Origin: Amaranthus tricolor | Lineage: Eukaryota > Streptophyta > Magnoliopsida > Caryophyllales > Amaranthaceae | Direction of reading: 5' to 3' | Assembly (NCBI RefSeq): GCF_026212465.1 | Contig: NC_080056.1 | Location: 12,748,702-12,812,701 of the forward strand | Length of the DNA stretch: 64,000 nt | Shown here: one piece after another, positions 47,480-59,146 of the stretch | How positions within the stretch are numbered: the first letter of the stretch is position 1 | How the letters are laid out: each line of letters opens with the position of its first letter | Position numbers and translations under genes: made by a program | The notes under the pieces: generated by a model | What the model was told of the DNA's origin: nothing | What the model saw: the letters and a program-made list of their open reading frames with translations, nothing else | Databases searched by the model: none

Positions 47480-47990
47480 CCCCTGGAAATACAAATTACA
47501 ATTTGGAGGTATTTGTATTTTCCCTTTGTTGATGGCTAAAACTATCTTTAACAATTACACTAAAAGAAAACTTGAATATCATTCTGTAACGAAAATCATT
47601 ACTTAGAAACTTGATACTTGTCGTAGGCATGTACACACTTTCCTTTTGTGATATTTCCCCTAAAGGTACTTGGGTTTGAACTTGAAAATTAACAATGAGA
47701 TACAAACAATATAATACACCCTTAGTACTTAGGGTATACCACTTAAAAACAAAGTGTACGAATGATAAACTTTAGAAGATTGACAAAAATTTTAAAGTCT
47801 TTTTGGAAATCACAAGTAAGAGAGAAATCAAAGATAAGAAGAAATCAGAAAATTAGGTGTATGTCATCCTTCCTCAAGACCCTCTATTTATTATTTTTAA
47901 CACATTTGTATTTTTATGTGAGCTTATGTCTAATTTTTCTCTCTCATTCATATGATTATAAATATTTAAATACATAATACATTGTATATT
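47480..47990 (-). repeat. LTR-like dispersed repeat, copy 2
   Basis: This is the inverted counterpart of 11940-12420. Shared blocks include GAAACTTGATACTTGT, AAAGGTACTTGGGTT, CAATGAGATACAAACA and TGTATGTCATCCTTCC. The two copies have diverged by many substitutions and gaps. It is non-coding. Confidence 0.5.
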
Positions 47991-47994
47991 TATA

Positions 47995-49385
47995 TTTTTG
48001 TGGGGCACTTATTTTTACATACTAACACTCTAATATTATGAGCCCATGTCTCAATAATCTCTTATGTTTAGTGTACATTCACATCTTCACTTTTTTTCAG
48101 CACACGCTTACTTTGTTGCGTGAAATACACGTATTTGATTTTGGCTTTTACTTCACCACACCTGCCGTTGATCAATTGGCTATCTATTTATAGCCTTATG
48201 TTACTTAGGTGGCTACTAATCTAGGGTTTTCTACATGATTAAGTGTTTTTACACTTTTCATGTAAATTTCTAGATTTTTCTTTCTTTTACTAGATTTTTT
48301 TATTATATCTTTAACATGAGACAATTGTTATGGATATATTTGGTAAAAAATAGTTGTTTGTTGATTAATTGAGACAAGTAGGTTAAAGTAGATAAAAATC
48401 AGTTTTTAGATTTTGGTTTAAACAAAATTTAGTTATCAAATATATTTTTCTAACTCTTTGATCAACCGAAAAACCAAATAAACGAACAACCAACCAAGAA
48501 CACATTAGTGATTGTAAATGATTTCTACTAATTGTAATTAATATTTTTGATTAAAAACTAATTTTTACTGAGTAAAAATAATTTTTCTAATTATTTTTTT
48601 TGTCACTACAACAAAATTAACTTTTCATGTTATAGGATTTAATGATATTAGAAAATTATCGTTGATTTATATTTTAGTGTAATAATTATTGGTTTTTATT
48701 TTAAGTTCTAATATAAAATGATTTATTAACACCTAATTTGACCTTTAGTGACATATGTAGTTGTTTCTATAGGCTAAAATGACATTTATAAGAAATGTCA
48801 CTAAATCCTATGTTGCGAAAAGTTTTATTATGTTTTTTATTATGGTGTTAAATGGTCTAATAAATGTCATAAAATTCACTATATATACTATTAGAAATTT
48901 AAAGTAATGACATTAAAAATGAATATTATGCTAAATATATATCAAAAAGTAAATTATGTTGTAGTGTGTTAAAGGTAAAGTAAAGAAGACATTAATGTTG
49001 AGAATTCAATTTGCCGTATTCAAATAAAAGAAGATTGATTCCTTATTGTTCCAAAATCATAGAATTTTCTTTTCTGCTGATCAAACTTAATTTTTATCCA
49101 TAAACCAAACAAACAAGAAAAGAAAATTTTAAGAAAGAAAGAGAGATAGACAATCTCCATCGGTTGGTTAAATGCTCCATGTCAAACATTTATTTCTTGT
49201 AACTTGTAACAATTTTAATTTCAAACTCTATCTTCATTTATTGATTCATTTTTTATTTATTATAAAAACAAATTAGCTAATACATCTTTAAAGAAAATAC
49301 CTCCACAAATATTTTCTCCATAACATAATTTCTTTGAGTTTCAATTACACCCATTTTTCCAAATTTTTATTTAATCCTTTAAGTA
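47995..49385. other. AT-rich intergenic DNA and presumed promoter of the R3-MYB gene
   Basis: No gene is visible. A TATA-like ATTATAAAAACA lies at about 49259, some 130 bp before the R3-MYB start codon, and could set its transcription start. Confidence 0.35.
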
Positions 49386-49389
49386 GAGC

Positions 49390-50829
49390 ATGGAAGATGG
49401 TGGTAAAATTTCTAGCTCAAAATCTCATCAAGGTAAAAAAAAATGCATTGTGTTATTTATCAACTTGATAGAATTACACTTTCTTTTACCCAATTGTTAT
49501 TCTTTTTACCTCGATTTGTTTGCTTTCATATTTATTAGGCGTGAAGTATGGAATCTTGAGAATTAGGTCTTGTCTTAGATGGAATAAATATTGCTTTTTT
49601 AGGTCAAATTTTTGGTTTAATTCTCATCCAGCTTTGTCGGCAGTAAAATTAATATTGAGTTCAATCATCATATCTTTTAAGAAACCAACTCAACCAAAAG
49701 TTGATGGCTTGCGCCCCATAACATATTGTATACTCTAACACGCCTCCTTACATGAGAGCCCTTTAGACTAGAAGTGTGAACGCGACACAAATCTTCCTCT
49801 TACCCGGTGCAAAATATCACATCTGAATTTGATCAGAGATGGTTGAGATTCGAATACGTGACCTTTTTGTCACGTTGATTTCTGATATCATAAAATCAAC
49901 TCAATCAAAAACTTAAGATGATGGCAACCTATAGTATATGTATGATTTTACTTTTTAATTGATGTTAATTAATTTAGTTGGTGATTATCATATATAGTTA
50001 CTCAAAATCTAAGCTTTTTTGTAATTATTTAGATCCTTCTATATTCAGTATATTTTCATCTTAATTTCTTCTTTTGTCAAAGGTACGAAAGAGGAAGCCA
50101 TAAAGATAAATGAACAAGAGGAGGATCTCATTTACAGAATGCATAGATTAGTTGGAGAAAGGTACTTCGCATTTTTTCCTACTTTTGGTTATCTAAATTA
50201 CTCCTATATGCTGCTAACATAGTAGAAAAGAGAAAATGAGTATTTTTTTAAAAGAAAATATTTAATCATAAATGAAAAGAAAGAATGACTTGTGCTGATT
50301 AAATTAAAAGAAAATTAAAATGTAAAGAAAAAAAAAAAAGTAAATCACTGTCTAAAAATAAAAATAATATAAAGTAACAGAGAAAATCAAAATAAAATAT
50401 GATGCTAGTTGAGAGAGACAGGTGAACATGTTTGTAGATAGGACTTATTCTAAGGAAAGATTGGAGAAGAGAAATGAAGACTATAGTAACTCATAATTTT
50501 CGATTTAATAAGTAATTAAATTGAAAATAAAAGAAGAAAATTTTTTCACTCCTTATAAAATTAACATTTTATGGAGAAGTATGTTTATCATAAAATCGAA
50601 TAAAACAAAAGTGATCATAGTCCATGGAAAATTATTCTTTGACAGAAATTCAGAAATTTTTGGGTATCAATCAAACAGCTCTGTGGACATGCAAGCAAAA
50701 TTTGTTAGTTTCTTATCTTTAAGTGTTACAATTAAAACTATCAGGTGGGATTTGATTGCTGGAAGGATACCAGGAAAGACAGGTGAAGAAATTAAACATT
50801 TTTGGAGAAAGAGAAAGGTTTCCATATAA
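49390..50829 (+). CDS. CPC/TRY/ETC-like: R3-MYB transcriptional repressor of the CAPRICE/TRIPTYCHON type
   Basis: Three short exons join at GT-AG borders: 49390-49432, 50083-50161 and 50745-50829, giving 68 aa. The protein has the core EQEEDLIYRMHRLVGERW and DLIAGRIPGKTGEEIKHFW, a single R3 MYB repeat with no activation domain. The bHLH-contact signature [DE]Lx2[RK]x3Lx6Lx3R is complete (D29, L30, R33, L37, L44, R48). Such proteins compete with R2R3-MYBs such as GL1, WER or anthocyanin MYBs for bHLH partners, and so repress trichome, non-hair-cell or pigment programmes. They can move between cells. The intron splitting the codon before the central Trp is at the family's conserved position. 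Oddity: the first repeat Trp is replaced (KEEAIKINEQ). Intron 1 holds a dispersed repeat, and an LTR element starts two bases after the stop. Confidence 0.85.
49665..49935. repeat. Dispersed repeat in intron 1 of the R3-MYB gene
   Basis: It is bounded by AACCAACTCAACCAAAAGTT and AAATCAACTCAATCAAAAACTT, with GTATACTCTAACACGCC and a TGAGATTCGAATACGTGACC block inside. Relatives lie at 35465-35765 and 14320-14425. The direct terminal similarity suggests a short LTR-type or tRNA-related element. No coding sequence is present. Confidence 0.45.
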
Positions 50830-50830
50830 T

Positions 50831-52327
50831 TGATAGACGTTTTTGGGAGCATGCAGAAGTTGGACCCAAATAAATATAGTATTGCATTAACTAAATACAA
50901 ATATTTAATTACATTATATATTGTACAATAATAGTTTTTGGTGTGACACTTGTTCCGCACCTATATAATCTTCACTTATACTTTGTGTGAGCTAATGTCT
51001 AACTTATCAATCTCTCTATTTTTGTGTAAATATTTTGTGATTTGAGCTCATGGCTCAATCCTTTGTTTTTATTTATACGATGCAAGTGTACGATGCAAGT
51101 GTCACAATACTTTATTTATACTTGCTATGGAACACTATAGTAGATAGCTAGGATTTTATCTAGATATTTCTGTTTTACTTCACACCTTCCTTCCACTATA
51201 TTTTAGTATATTCTAACTTATCTATTATTTTATTCTAAACTTAACAAAGATTTTTCATATTAATTTTTTATACACTCACCCTAATATGAAAAATCTTGTA
51301 TAAAAAGTTATTAGATATTGCTGATGCACATATCACCAACACTTGTCGATCTCGTAATTTGTCTTTGCTTTCATTATGTTCTTGTCATCAAGATACAGTT
51401 GTCTTTCTATATCTTCTTATTGTTGGTAGTTGTTACCCATGTTACCACAAATTTTCTTCAAAATTTGGTTTTAAAACATTTCTTATTATCGTGGGTACTT
51501 ATGTTACCCACCATTCTCCAATTGTTTTCTCTAGTTAGTGCTCATGTCATTAACTTTTCCTATTCCATTTATAATCTTATTTGTCAATCCTCCTTTTTTT
51601 TCAACTTCAAATTCTTTTGTTAACATTCTATATAATTTCTTCTTCTATATCTTTAACTTTTTTTTTTTTAGTTTTTTATGTTGATGCTTATGTCATTAAT
51701 CTTTCCATTTTCATATTTTTGTTAGTGTTCTTGTCATTAAAAAAATATTTTTCAATTAGTATTTTCTTTTGAACTATCAAAATACTTACCACGCTCTTGT
51801 TGTGGTTCTACAATCTTTCTTTGATTGCTTCATCGTACTTTATTCCAGGCCTCCCGATCTTCCCGCTCTGATACCACGATAGAAGTTTTCGGGCGCATGC
51901 GAAACTTATAGTTGGACCCAAATAAATATTATATTACATTAACTGAATACAAATATTTAATTACATCATATATTATACAATAATAATTTTTGGTGGGACA
52001 CTTATTCCACACCTATATAATCTTCACTTATATTTTTAGGTGAGCTAATGTCTCACTTATCAATCTCTCTATTTTTTGTGTAAATATTTTGTAATGAGCT
52101 CACGGTTCAATCCTTTGTTTTTTTAGAGCTTCTTGCTCTGTATGATGCAAGTGTCATAATACTCTATTTATACTTCTATGGAACACTCTACTAGTTAGCT
52201 AGTATTTTATCTAGATATTTCTTTTCTTACTTCACACCTTCTTTCCACTATATTCTAATACATTCAAACTATTATCTATTACTTTATTCTACAAATAACT
52301 AAGATTTTTCACATTATTTTTTTTACA
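50831..52327 (-). mobile_element. TRIM-like LTR element abutting the R3-MYB stop codon
   Basis: Two similar LTRs, 50831-51274 (444 bp) and 51877-52327 (451 bp), flank a 602-bp interior. A tRNA-Met primer-binding site (TGGTATCAGAGC on the minus strand, 51865-51876) touches the right LTR, so the element points left. The flanks ATAAT (50826-50830) and ATAAC (52328-52332) are a 5-bp target duplication with one change, and the left copy contains the TAA stop of the R3-MYB gene. The interior has no frame with a recognisable protein. A total of 1.5 kb with no coding capacity fits a large TRIM or a small LARD. Confidence 0.8.
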
Positions 52328-52332
52328 ATAAC

Positions 52333-53270
52333 AAGAGTACTAAAACTTGCAATATTTGCCTCCCTCCATACTCAGATTTAGTATTATATTGCTAGTTTAG
52401 AGTTAGACAAAACTACACACTAGTAGAAATCATGCAATCCACGAAATTTGTTAGTATGAAACTACATTTGATTATGTCAAAAATCAAAGTGTCCCTAATT
52501 CTTGACCGAACACAATCAATGAAATAGTATATGCTGGTGAGGCTTGAAATTGCTATTTAGATCATGCCTTCAAAGTTCCCATAAAGCTCTCCAAAATAGG
52601 CCGAAGAGGGGCCTCCGGTGGGCCCATCCATGGTGGTAGTCTAGCGGTCTCCGATATCCTGCAGGGGACACCATCATCCCCGGGGTGGTCCCAAGGGGGG
52701 TGCCTCCAACGCCCAAGTCAATATAAATGTATAACATAAATGTGTTTAGTTTAGAGGGAGAATGTATATGTTATTTTGGCCAATATGGTCAAAATCACTT
52801 ACTTACAAATGACCCCAAGGGGGTATATATATAGAGTGCATGAGGGAGGCATCCCCTAACCCTAGTGGGCTATTATGTTTAGGCCTGAGTCTTAATGATA
52901 AAATATATAAAATAGGAGGCCCATTTTATTTACAAACAATTGCCCCTCAAACCTACTGGGTCGTGACAACATGGGCCAGTTGGTTTGGATATAACTTTTA
53001 CATAACTTAGATAACATTCCTTTTTGGGAATGATGTATCTATGTGTTAATTACAGGTCAAGCTTTTGCTATTATATGGCTACTCTATGGAGTTTGGATAT
53101 CCACGTTTTAGTGTTTCATGATTTTGAAAGAAAATTTTCATTTCTTTGCTTATCTTGTAAGTGTATTGTAGTACCATTCCTATACATGCCAATACATGCC
53201 CCCCAGTCCATGTGCTTTGGGAGCTATGTTAAATATATGGACTGAAAATGAATTATTTCTACTTAATATC
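52333..53270. other. Intergenic DNA with a GC-richer block
   Basis: 52600-52710 (GGGCCTCCGGTGGGCCC, GGGTGCCTCCAACGCCC) and TATATATATAGAGTGCATGAGG near 52825 look like part of an LTR with a promoter, but no partner or coding remnant is visible. Confidence 0.3.
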
Positions 53271-53582
53271 TCCTCTAGGAGGTATAGTCTTGACTGACTA
53301 AGAACCACCCAACTTTAACCTAAACAGGTTGAAGGAGGGCCTATCCTTTTCAGGGAGTAAAATAAACTTGCCCTTGCTTTGACCCCTTACTCCAGACTTA
53401 TTAGTCTTGTAGACTTTCGCTATTTCAGAAGTGCAAGATGTTAGGGACCATGTTTGTCTGTTTGGGATCTGGAACGATCTTATTAGGGTATTAGATAACT
53501 TTTTCTGATAAGTGTTTAACCCAAAGAAAATAAGCCAAAATTATCCAAGTCTTTGGGCTTTGAAGTAATCTTTGCCACTATT

Positions 53583-53900
53583 TATCGAACTGGCCTAATT
53601 CCTCTTTTGGATAATGTTCAGGATTTAGGGTCTCTCTTAACCGAAAAGCTTTTGTTTTCAAGGTTAAGGTAATTAAGCTTTACTAGCCTGGTCTTCCTTT
53701 GGATAACACCCAGGTTTTCAAACTCTTCCTCCTCTGGGGACTTAAGTTCTCAGAATGAGGTAATATGCCTGGTCCCTCTTTTGGGTGACATCCAAGTCTT
53801 ATAGGTTTATTCTTAATTTTAAAGTTTTAGTTCTCAGGTTAAGATATTTTACTTGGCACCTCTATTGGATAATATCCAAAACTTTTATCGAGAGTATTTT
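53583..53900 (+). repeat. Diverged tandem repeat, period about 80-95 bp
   Basis: Four related segments begin near 53590, 53685, 53768 and 53852. Each has a form of GCCTGGTCxxCTTTTGGATAA followed by CAGGTTTTxxxACTCT. Divergence is high and no coding sequence is recognised. Confidence 0.5.
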
Positions 53901-54472
53901 CTCAGTTTAATTTTCTGGTGTTTGGTAGTGAGTGGTGAGGACCCCTAATTTATAGTACACTAAACTTGTATGTGGTATTAATATTGTTGGAGGATTAGTT
54001 TGGTTGATTCCAAAACCCATGTGTATGAGACCACCATTTTAATAAAAGATCTGGGAAGAAATGGTAATTAACAATTACCAATACAAGTAGACTATTCTAG
54101 AAACTTCAATAAAGTCCCTTTCCTAGTCCACGTCTAATCTCAATTCTATCATCTTATGAAACTTCTTTTTGTTTTTCTATAATTGTTCTTATTGGTCATT
54201 TTACTGCAGATTTGTTGGATGTGTAGTTACGCTCTTGATTCTTGAGTCAACTATTTTTGGTCATTTTTTATTGTATTTAATTAATTTAAGTACTTAGCAT
54301 ATTTTCCATCTTACATTATTTGGCCGTCATTGATTGGTCACTGGAAAAATTAAAGGAGCCAAAACACATTTGATTATATGATGTTGATATTAATCGACTG
54401 CAAAAGGAAACTTCCAATTGGATTTTTAATTGGGCAAGTAGTTTTAGTAATCATTATTTCTGGGTAAAAACA

Positions 54473-54535
54473 TTCCCAGTAAGTTCAAAAAAATATTCCC
54501 AGCAAGTTCAAAAAATTATTCCCAGCAAGTTCAAA
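54473..54535 (+). repeat. Three copies of ATTCCCAGCAAGTTCAAA
   Basis: A 21-24 bp unit is repeated three times with variable A runs between copies. Confidence 0.8.
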
Positions 54536-54539
54536 TGAG

Positions 54540-55525
54540 AGCATGCCATGATCTTCATACTGCTTAAGCCCAATTCTTAACCCTTTCATAGATACTACAT
54601 GATACTCGAATTTGGTCTTGAACTGAGTTGATTGCAAGCTAGAACAAGATCAAGTAAATGGTTTAAGGTTGAAGAGGAAGAAGAGTAATAATGGTGGAGG
54701 AAGAACATGTTGAATGGAAGAGGAACAAGGTACTTAGTTTTAATTAAATGAAACAGGGGTAAAATGGTCATTTCTGTGGTTAACAGAAAATTAAACGTTT
54801 TTGGCTTAATAATGTTATGATAGTTAATTGTTCAAGAGTTGAGTGCTATTTTGTGGAAAAAATTTTAATAATTGCTACCACTTACCTTTTGCAATAGTTA
54901 GTGTTTAATATATAGAATATCAATTTATTTTTTATGTTTAGAAAACTAAGCCTTTCGTCAATCATTGAGGGTAAAAATGGAAAAAAAAGACTTTTAGCAA
55001 AAGATTAGTGATGGTAGATTTTAAACCCCTAACAAACAACTTATGAAAGCACGTCACCAACTAAGCTACACCTAATTGATGTATTATAATGAGTTTGTTA
55101 GCTGGTCGGGCACCTTAAATGGACCCAGAACCGCCTTTGGCAAAGCACATACATAATCTACAAATCACATAGAAACAGAGAAAGATTTGATTAGGAGTAA
55201 TAATAGGCAGTCGTTTACAAAGTACCAGTATATATCACTAGTTCTATAAATAAAGTATAGGTAAAAGCACTGTCAACTTGGTATAAAAGAAAAGGGGGAG
55301 AAGGGTTGGATAATGGAAATATAGATAAAAAAAAAAACTACAAGTGATATTTACTTCTGAAAGAAGGGATTATATGCAACACCCAATCCTAACCTACAAC
55401 ATCTATAGCATATCTATATTTTATGTAAATAGCTCTATAATACAGAATTTGAGTATCATCACAATACGTGAAGATGCTTCGACTCAGATGGATCGAAGAG
55501 TGAACGAAGTGAGCATATATATATA
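54540..55525. other. Intergenic DNA downstream of SIG5
   Basis: No feature was recognised. It probably contains the SIG5 polyadenylation region at its right end. Confidence 0.35.
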
Positions 55526-55527
55526 TA

Positions 55528-55669
55528 TATGTACCATGATCCCGATTCGATTTATATGTACCATGATCCTGATTCGATTTAGTGTATGTGGTGCCAAAGA
55601 TAATCCAATCGAGCTCGATGCATAAACTTCATTAGTGCATGTACTTTGTGTTTACGGAAAAGTTCTCTT
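55528..55669 (-). repeat. 27-bp tandem repeat and a decayed copy of the SIG5 C-terminus
   Basis: TGTACCATGATCCCGATTCG occurs twice, 27 bp apart (55530-55580). From 55576 the sequence repeats the end of SIG5 exon 6 with a 94-bp period (GATTTAGxGTATGTGxxGCC at 55576 and 55670). On the minus strand the copy reads HxxHALMKFMHRARLDYLWHH, a mutated version of the true [18 protein letters not shown]. Confidence 0.8.
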
Positions 55670-55672
55670 GAT

Positions 55673-58437
55673 TTAGGGTATGTGACGCCGAAGATAATCC
55701 ACTCGAGCTGGATGCTTAAGTTTCATTAGTGCCTTCATTTCGTGCTTCCTGACCATTTCTCTCGAAATGTTCAGGTTTCCGGCAATTTCTCCTAGTGTCC
55801 TGTCGCCTTTGCCATCTAGTCCATATCTTTGCCGGATAACCAAGCTTTCTTTGGGCTTCAGAGAGTCGAGCTGCCACGGAATAATAAAAATCATTGTTAA
55901 GCACCCTATTTCTAACACGCCCTCATTACAAAGTCAACGGAATAAATGAAGCGAGAAACTTACTACATCATCGAGTGCGAGTCTAAGAAGGGCAGGTTGC
56001 CTCTCCTGGTCACTCCCGCCACGATCTAAATCAACGATGCCATTGATGAACTCCTCTTGTGTGACTAGATGCCTAGAGTGAAGGGAAACGACAGAATTTG
56101 AAGCTCGCATCACGTCTTGATATCTTTCAGGGGAGATTCCAACCTTTTTCATTATTTCTTCCTCTGTAGGAATTCTCTTGAGCTCAAACATCAATTCTAG
56201 TTTCGCCTTTTGAATTTCCACCCTGACCTGCAATGGTTAAATCATCAAAAAAAGTCTTTCTATGAAAGCTCTCAAACTGTGATATAGGGCAAGGCAATTG
56301 TGAAAAAATCTTCTTATGCATGGGTTCGGTCATGTATTATCTCCGGTCAAAACAGGGTTATCTAGGCTTGTGTATAATTCAATTTTATAAAGGGCAGTTT
56401 GTGTCGTGTGATAATCCGGTGCATCCGTGCATGTATACAAAACACATAGCAAACCAGTAGGCAAGTGAAAAAAGAATATGTAGGGGTTGGTACGGCAATG
56501 AAGAAGTGAGCATACCGATTCAAGACCAAAGGAGACACGAGTAAAGCTTGAAATAGTCATTGAACGGATGATGGCATGCCTAATCCAAAACAGAGCATAA
56601 GTAGACAACCGGAATTTCCTCCTTGATTCAAAACGATCAATAGCAATAATGAGACCCTTCACACCTGCTTGGCAGAGGTCTTGAAATCTTGGTCCGTTTG
56701 TGAAGTCTTGGAAATATTTGTTCATAACAAACAATACTAGTCTCAGGTTATGCTGCAAAAAAAATTAATTAATGAAACAGTAAGCAGCTTTTTCTTCTAT
56801 GACTAGCAGCACCAATCATGCTAATGCAGCAGTATCATGGAGTATTTGACATAAAGGCTTCAAGAAATTTTCGAAACACCAGGCAGCATGGAAGTAAGCC
56901 CATTTTTGTGTACTGAAGCATACATAATGCAGAATGTTCCCAAAACTTCTGCTTGTGATAACAAAGAAGTTGTTTCCCAAAAGGTCGACCATAATGCAGA
57001 GTTTACTTGAATACCATTGGATGACTCCAAACTTCACAGAGTTTGGCGGATCGGGTGTATGCAAATTTGCGCTTGTGATAACAACAAAGTTGTTTCCAAA
57101 AGGTCGACCATAATGCAGAGTTTACTTGAATACCATTGAATGACTACAAACTTGGCAGAGTTTGGCGGATCGAGTGTATGCAAACTTTCGCTTGTGATAA
57201 CAAAAAAGTTGTTTCCGAATGACCCTTGATAGCGAACATCGTTTGCAACTTAAAAAATAAAGAACTTCCATAAAATGATTAATGAAAAAACAAAAATCAT
57301 AGCAACGGATATAGAACTTACCTTAATCAACTTGTTTCTTGCAGTATGACCAACTTCCATGTGTCTCCTAACTTGAAGTACACTCATATTCATCGCCTCG
57401 CCCATTTCATTGTCTGTTGGATCTCTCCCCAATTCTTGTTGCAGGTTCTCCTTTACTTGATTAAGGGTCTAAAATTGCAAGAAAAAAGACCATCATTTAA
57501 TGACAAAAGTGCATATTTCAACTTGTTTGAATGGGAAGAAAATGGCAAGTAGATCAGCTAACAGTTCCATTAAAATCCTATTGAGAAAATATTACTCTTA
57601 AAAAACATGCCAAAAGTAGATGTCAACTTACAACTGAGATATCCCAAAATGCAAGATGTTAAATTGTAAACACGATTGGGAGTATTCTATAAAGTAATTA
57701 TCAATAGGGAAAGAAGTATCCACCTTCATGGGTTCCATTAACTTAAACAACCAAGTATGTTCGGAAGAAGGAAGAACCGGTGGTATCTTCATCTTCTTCC
57801 AATCCAAGCTGGCCAAATCAGTCGAGGAAGAGTACTCTCTTACAAGCGTATCAATCTTGTCATATTCATCGTTAAAACTTTTCTTCTTCGGTGCTAAAGG
57901 AACTTTCTTCTCTTCCTTACCTTCTTTACTTTGCTTCATCTCAATTCTCTTAGCAAGGCTCAACCTTTTCGCTTTCCTACTCCTGTTTCTCACCACATTA
58001 CTTCCCGTTCCTCTCTCCTTTTTATCGTCAACGTCTGATCTCTCCCTTCTCCTTTCTCGGCTTTCCTTTACCGCAAGATCGATGTTCTCAGCATCTGAAG
58101 CATCTATTGCAGGACTAAGCTTAAAAATGCTTTCGAGTTTAGCTGCAGCTTCATTAAGATCTAATTCAGAAGACAACGGGGTAGCTTCAGCTACACTGGC
58201 AACACGAACTCCTTTCGAAGGCTTTGCAAGTGATCTTAGTCGTCTCTGATTCTCTTTCTTTGTCTCTGCTGGTAAACGACTAGGCTTACTCACTGCAACT
58301 AAGGCCGTCTTTTTATTTTTATCCACTTTGAACCCCAGAATCAAGGGACCATTTGAACTAGATTGATGAGCTGTTGATTTTCCAACTAAACCTAGAGAAG
58401 CTCGTGAGGCTGAGCTTGAGACAGTCACAAATCCCAT
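55673..58437 (-). CDS. SIG5: Plastid RNA polymerase sigma factor SIG5 (SIGE)
   Basis: This sigma-70 family subunit directs the plastid-encoded RNA polymerase to promoters. In Arabidopsis, SIG5 is light-, stress- and clock-responsive and drives the psbD blue-light promoter. Coding exons are 58437-57724, 57468-57322, 56752-56516, 56227-55964 and 55870-55673, giving 519 aa. The first about 60 residues ([20 protein letters not shown]) are Ser/Thr- and basic-rich with few acidic residues, a likely plastid transit peptide. Conserved parts follow: [20 protein letters not shown], region 2 ([40 protein letters not shown]), region 3 ([20 protein letters not shown]) and the region 4 helix-turn-helix ([20 protein letters not shown]). 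The [14 protein letters not shown] wording marks SIG5 rather than SIG1-4 or SIG6. A 5'UTR exon (60288 to about 60540) is joined through a 1.8-kb intron. There is no AUG in frame upstream of M1. Confidence 0.95.
56951..57218. repeat. 120-bp tandem repeat in a SIG5 intron
   Basis: Units start at 56951, 57071 and 57190 (periods 120 and 119). The third is cut short after about 29 bp. Each full unit carries GCTTGTGATAACAA, AAGGTCGACCATAATGC and AGAGTTTGGCGGATCG. It lies in the intron between coding exons 2 and 3 (counting the transit-peptide exon as 1), positions 56753-57321. Confidence 0.85.
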
Positions 58438-58479
58438 ATCAAATGACTTATAATTTGGATGTATTACACAGTAGGAATC

Positions 58480-59108
58480 CTGCAAATTAAGAGCACAGGG
58501 TTGAATAAGGCTCAGTTTACACAATTGGAAAATAGTTCAAGCTATTATGTTGGCTCATAAATAGTTTTCTTCCATTTGCATAATACACAAACGTAAAAAG
58601 ACTGATCATCTGGAATCTACATTACTTAAAATCAGATACTGGTGTCAGACATGAATAATTGCATATGTAAACTTAGCAAATTATGGATAAAAAATCAAAT
58701 CAAGTTCCCATATCAATGTTAGGTTGTAGAACTCAAGTCTCAACTTGAAATGAATAACACTAAGAATGCTATAACACATGAGGAAAAACTAGATAGCCTA
58801 CCAAGGCCACAGGTAGAAACTCAAAATTGGAAAAGATCACAATCACATTTATCTAACATATCTAGGCCACTTACTCTATGTAGAGTGTAAACTAGGTGGT
58901 TACTCAGTCGACCAATTAAGATACAAGAACTTGCACTTTCTAGCAATTACAAAACGCTAGAAAGGCAAGAGTTATTTAGCTGCAAAAGCATAAGACTGAT
59001 ATTATTTGGGCCTGGCACTACAAGACCTGCATAAGAGGAGAGTTGACTGCACATAAACCCGATCAGGTTCTATCCTAAAACCAATTGGTATTAGGAGGAG
59101 TAGTCAAT

Positions 59109-59146
<38 letters not shown>

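Noticed and set aside
50521..50829. 102-aa open frame taken as a one-exon protein
   Set aside because: Only the last 28 codons (from the acceptor at 50745) are R3-MYB coding. The upstream part is intron 2 read through.
57728..58249. Plus-strand 173-aa frame opposite SIG5 exon 2
   Set aside because: It is the antisense shadow of the SIG5 coding exon and has no motif of its own.
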